Shown here: positions 34,976 through 37,266 of the stretch, piece after piece
Layout: every line of letters begins with the position of its first letter
Position numbering within the stretch: position 1 is the stretch's first letter
Origin: a bacterium
GTDB taxonomy: Bacteria > KSB1 > UBA2214
Assembly: GCA_029560815.1 (NCBI GenBank)
Contig: JAKQKF010000182.1
Location: 1 to 37,266, forward strand
Length of the DNA stretch: 37,266 nt
Reading direction: 5' to 3'
The notes under the pieces: generated by a model
Databases searched by the model: none
Seen by the model: the letters and a program-made list of their open reading frames with translations, nothing else
What the model was told of the DNA's origin: nothing
Made by a program: the position numbers and the translations under genes

Positions 34976-36088
34976 CTAATCCTGGAACTGGTTGATGGTT
35001 TCAGCGACATAGCGCACTTCTTCGTCGCCCAGCTCCGGATAGATCGGCAGCGAGAGCACCTCGGCGGCGCACTGTTCTGCGACCGGATAACTTCCCGCGG
35101 GCATGCCCGGATCCTTGTAGGCGTTCTGCAGATGACAGGGGACGGGGTAATGGATCTGCGTCCCGATCCCGTGGTCGGCCAGATGGCGGCGGAGGGCGTC
35201 GCGCGCCTGACAGCGCACCACATAGAGGTGAAAGACATGCCCGCTCCCCTCCTGCTGCCGGGGCAGGCGGACAGCGGGATGGCTGATGGCGTTGGAATAG
35301 AGCGCGGCAATCTCGCGGCGGCGCCGGTTCCAGCTCTCGAGATGGGGCAGCTGGGCCGAGAGGATGGCGGCCTGCATCTCGTCGAGGCGGCTGTTAAAGC
35401 CCTTGATCTCGTGATAGTAACGCTCAAGCTGGCCATAGTTGCGCAGCAGCACGATCTGCTCGGCCCGCTGGTCGTCATCGGTGACCACCATGCCGCCGTC
35501 GCCAAAGGCGCCGAGATTTTTGCTCGGATAAAAACTGAAGCAGCCGTACGCGCCGAAAGTGCCCGTCCGCTTGCCCCGGTAAACCGCGCCGTGAGCCTGG
35601 CAGGCATCCTCGATCACCGCCAGGTTGTGGCGCCCGGCGACGGCCATCACCTCATCCATCCGGCAGCAGTTGCCATAGAGATGGACCGGGATGATGGCCC
35701 GCGTGCGTGCGCTGATTTTTTGCTCGATGAGGTCCGGGTCGATGCAGAAAGAGTCGGGATCGACGTCGACCAGCACCGGTGTGGCTCCGGCGAAAGAGAT
35801 CGCCGAGAGCGTCGGAACGGCGGTGTTGGGGACGGTGATCACCTCATCGCCCGGCTGCACTCCGCTGGCGACCAGGGCGAGGTGGATCGCCTCGGTGCCC
35901 GAGCCCACGCCGATGGCGTGACGCACACCAATATACGTTGCAAAGGCCTCCTCAAAGGCGCGCAGCTCGCTGCCGAGGACAAACCAGCCGCTGGCCAGAA
36001 CCCGGTTCACGGCGGCATCGATCTCACTTTTTATCGCCAGGTAATGCCTGGTCAGATCACCGAATGGTACCTGCATGGTCACTTCCAT
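34976..36088 (-). CDS. DegT/DnrJ/EryC1/StrS sugar aminotransferase
   Basis: This 370-residue PLP enzyme makes an amino sugar from a nucleotide-linked keto-sugar. It has VGSGTEAIHLAL (61-72), IPVHLYGN (133-140), VIEDACQAHGAVY (158-170) and FYPSKNLGAFGDGG (186-199), where K190 is the PLP-binding lysine. SRLDEMQAAIL follows. The motifs resemble QdtB/FdtB-type dTDP-3-keto-6-deoxyhexose 3-aminotransferases, but the exact substrate cannot be fixed and no partner sugar-modifying enzyme is in the window. The first ATG (36088) has no ribosome binding site; the ATG at 36076 has GGAAGTG before it and fits the usual family start, so the true product may be 366 residues. Confidence 0.94.
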   Translation of the reverse strand: MEVTMQVPFGDLTRHYLAIKSEIDAAVNRVLASGWFVLGSELRAFEEAFATYIGVRHAIGVGSGTEAIHLALVASGVQPGDEVITVPNTAVPTLSAISFAGATPVLVDVDPDSFCIDPDLIEQKISARTRAIIPVHLYGNCCRMDEVMAVAGRHNLAVIEDACQAHGAVYRGKRTGTFGAYGCFSFYPSKNLGAFGDGGMVVTDDDQRAEQIVLLRNYGQLERYYHEIKGFNSRLDEMQAAILSAQLPHLESWNRRRREIAALYSNAISHPAVRLPRQQEGSGHVFHLYVVRCQARDALRRHLADHGIGTQIHYPVPCHLQNAYKDPGMPAGSYPVAEQCAAEVLSLPIYPELGDEEVRYVAETINQFQD

Positions 36089-36089
36089 A

Positions 36090-37266
36090 CTATTTATAGT
36101 CGTTGAGAACTCCGTAAATGGTAGCCCGGCGCGGGCCCGCCTCCAGTTTTTTGATCAGCACAAAACCGGGTGCGCTCCCCTCCTCACCGAGAAAATCGAG
36201 TGTGGTCAGCCGCCGGTTTTTAACCGCCCACTGGTGCCAGGCCCCCTTTTTTTCGGCCTTGAGGCTGTAGCTCATCCAGGCGGTGTGGGTGATGCCCTGA
36301 CTGCGCATCCAGGCGTGCAGTTCCTGCGGCCCGAGTTCGGGCGCATCGGAGAGGCGGACGAAATCCCGCCGGGTGTCGAGGCGGGTGAAATAGGCGACGA
36401 TATTGGGCTGGGAGACCAGCAGCCGGTCGCCCTTCTGATAACTCTGGTCGAACCACTCGCCGATAAGCCTGAATTCGGCCTTGGTATAATAGACATCGAA
36501 GAGACCGGCGCCCGAGGCCGAAAAGAGCCGGAAACCGAGAAAAAGGGCCACAGTCAGAATGGCAATGGTTTTGGCCGCCCCCGCCGCCGACCAGCGTTTC
36601 GGCCAGTAATAGATCGTCAGGGGAATCAGGGAGAGGACCACCCAGATCATGCGGGGCTGATACTGCGGATAGGCAAAGCGTGCGGTCAGCACCAGAGCGA
36701 GGGTGACGCCGGCCGCAGCGGCCGCAGCGAGGGCGAGCAGCCGGGGCCGTTTGCCGATCCGGCTGATAAGGCCGCACTCCCCGAGCCGGCGCCCCGCCGC
36801 CTTGAGGAGGGCAAAGAGGCCGGCGAAGATGAAGAGCAGGGCCGCCCAGGAGGCCATGACCAGATAGTCCGCGCCGGGAAAGGGCCAGATCACATGCAGG
36901 GCGGCGAAGCCGGCCAGATAGGTGCCGAGCGCCAGGGTTGCGCGCCGGTCACTCCGCCACAATTCGACCACACCGGCGAGGAAAAAGAGAGCGGCCGCCA
37001 CCGCACCGATCCGATACCAGGCCAGCGGCAGAAACTCGAGCAGCTCGGACCAAAAGCCGGTGAAAAAGCTGAGATTCGGCTGCCAGTGGGCGAAATAATC
37101 GGCATAGCTGCCGCCGCCATCTCCGCCGGAGGAGAGCAGGCTCCAGATCACCAGAAAGGAGGCGGAGAGCACCGTCACCAGCACACTCTTGAGCCGCTGC
37201 TTGCCGAAGACGAAATCGGACAGTCCGAAGGCTCCGATCGCCATCGCCCCCTCGTAGCGGACGGCC
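36090..37266 (-). CDS. Partial GT39-like membrane glycosyltransferase (N-terminus outside window)
   Basis: The open frame reaches the window end: upstream of the internal methionine at 37244 it still reads AVRYEGA, like the conserved R-Y-E segment in the middle of GT-C proteins. The gene therefore starts beyond 37266 and the 391 visible codons are its C-terminal part. It has about eight membrane helices, then a periplasmic tail (about the last 130 residues) with TKAEFRLIGEWFDQSYQKGD and LHAWMRSQGITHTAWM. The tail resembles the soluble ends of the other GT39-like proteins here. It ends 1 bp before the aminotransferase start, so both belong to one operon. Catalytic loop 1 is not visible, so the family call rests on topology and context. 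Confidence 0.75.
   Translation of the reverse strand, partial: AVRYEGAMAIGAFGLSDFVFGKQRLKSVLVTVLSASFLVIWSLLSSGGDGGGSYADYFAHWQPNLSFFTGFWSELLEFLPLAWYRIGAVAAALFFLAGVVELWRSDRRATLALGTYLAGFAALHVIWPFPGADYLVMASWAALLFIFAGLFALLKAAGRRLGECGLISRIGKRPRLLALAAAAAAGVTLALVLTARFAYPQYQPRMIWVVLSLIPLTIYYWPKRWSAAGAAKTIAILTVALFLGFRLFSASGAGLFDVYYTKAEFRLIGEWFDQSYQKGDRLLVSQPNIVAYFTRLDTRRDFVRLSDAPELGPQELHAWMRSQGITHTAWMSYSLKAEKKGAWHQWAVKNRRLTTLDFLGEEGSAPGFVLIKKLEAGPRRATIYGVLNDYK

Noticed and set aside
1..37266. CRISPR arrays, insertion sequences, integrases, toxin-antitoxin or phage-defence genes
   Set aside because: No regularly spaced direct repeats, transposase or recombinase motifs, or defence-type domains were seen anywhere in the window.

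Overview
This window is GC-rich and almost every gene lies on the minus strand. It looks like a chromosome of a Gram-negative bacterium of the wider Fibrobacterota-Chlorobiota-Bacteroidota group. Candidate phylum KSB1 or a Calditrichota-like lineage would fit. The evidence is a TonB-dependent receptor with an N-terminal carboxypeptidase-regulatory-like domain, followed by a large secreted protein ending in a FlgD-like/type IX secretion sorting domain, next to a Wzx/Wzy-type surface glycan locus. The phylum is an inference; no rRNA or marker set is present.

Layout, in order of minus-strand transcription (high to low coordinates). (1) 37266-13284 is one long, mostly overlapping or closely spaced set of surface-polysaccharide genes. 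It holds a partial membrane glycosyltransferase, a DegT-type sugar aminotransferase, three more GT39-like membrane glycosyltransferases, a DUF1972/GT4 enzyme, an O-antigen ligase/polymerase, a carbamoyltransferase, a flippase and three GT4 enzymes. It continues with two GT2 polyprenyl-phosphate-sugar-synthase-like enzymes, a DUF2304 membrane protein, an MBOAT acyltransferase with an SGNH-like partner, a fifth GT39-like protein and a DUF2142 membrane protein. A strong 18-bp hairpin follows. (2) 13054-10991 is a single secreted protein with a putative glycoside-hydrolase-like domain and a golvesin-type C-terminal domain, closed by a clear intrinsic terminator. (3) A sigma70-like promoter at 10867-10839 drives tRNA-Leu(TAG), followed by tig, clpP, clpX and engB, a protein-quality-control and ribosome-assembly operon. 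(4) A second promoter of the same form at 6771-6743 lies just after engB. It should make a leader of about 510 nt before a TonB-dependent receptor gene, a T9SS-cargo-like gene and a third exported protein cut by the window edge.

How the genes work together. In the glycan locus, GT4 enzymes would build a lipid-linked repeat in the cytoplasm, the flippase would move it across the inner membrane, and the ligase/polymerase would extend or attach it. The two GT2 enzymes plus DUF2304 probably supply polyprenyl-phosphate sugars to the many GT-C (GT39-like) enzymes, which would add sugars on the periplasmic side. Carbamoyl and acyl groups give further decoration. The secreted hydrolase-like protein directly downstream could act on such a glycan, but nothing in the sequence proves it.

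The points most worth checking are the ClpP catalytic triad, which reads Ser98-His123-Asn172 in place of the usual Asp, the unusual density of GT-C enzymes in the glycan locus, and the long structured leader before the TonB-dependent receptor.
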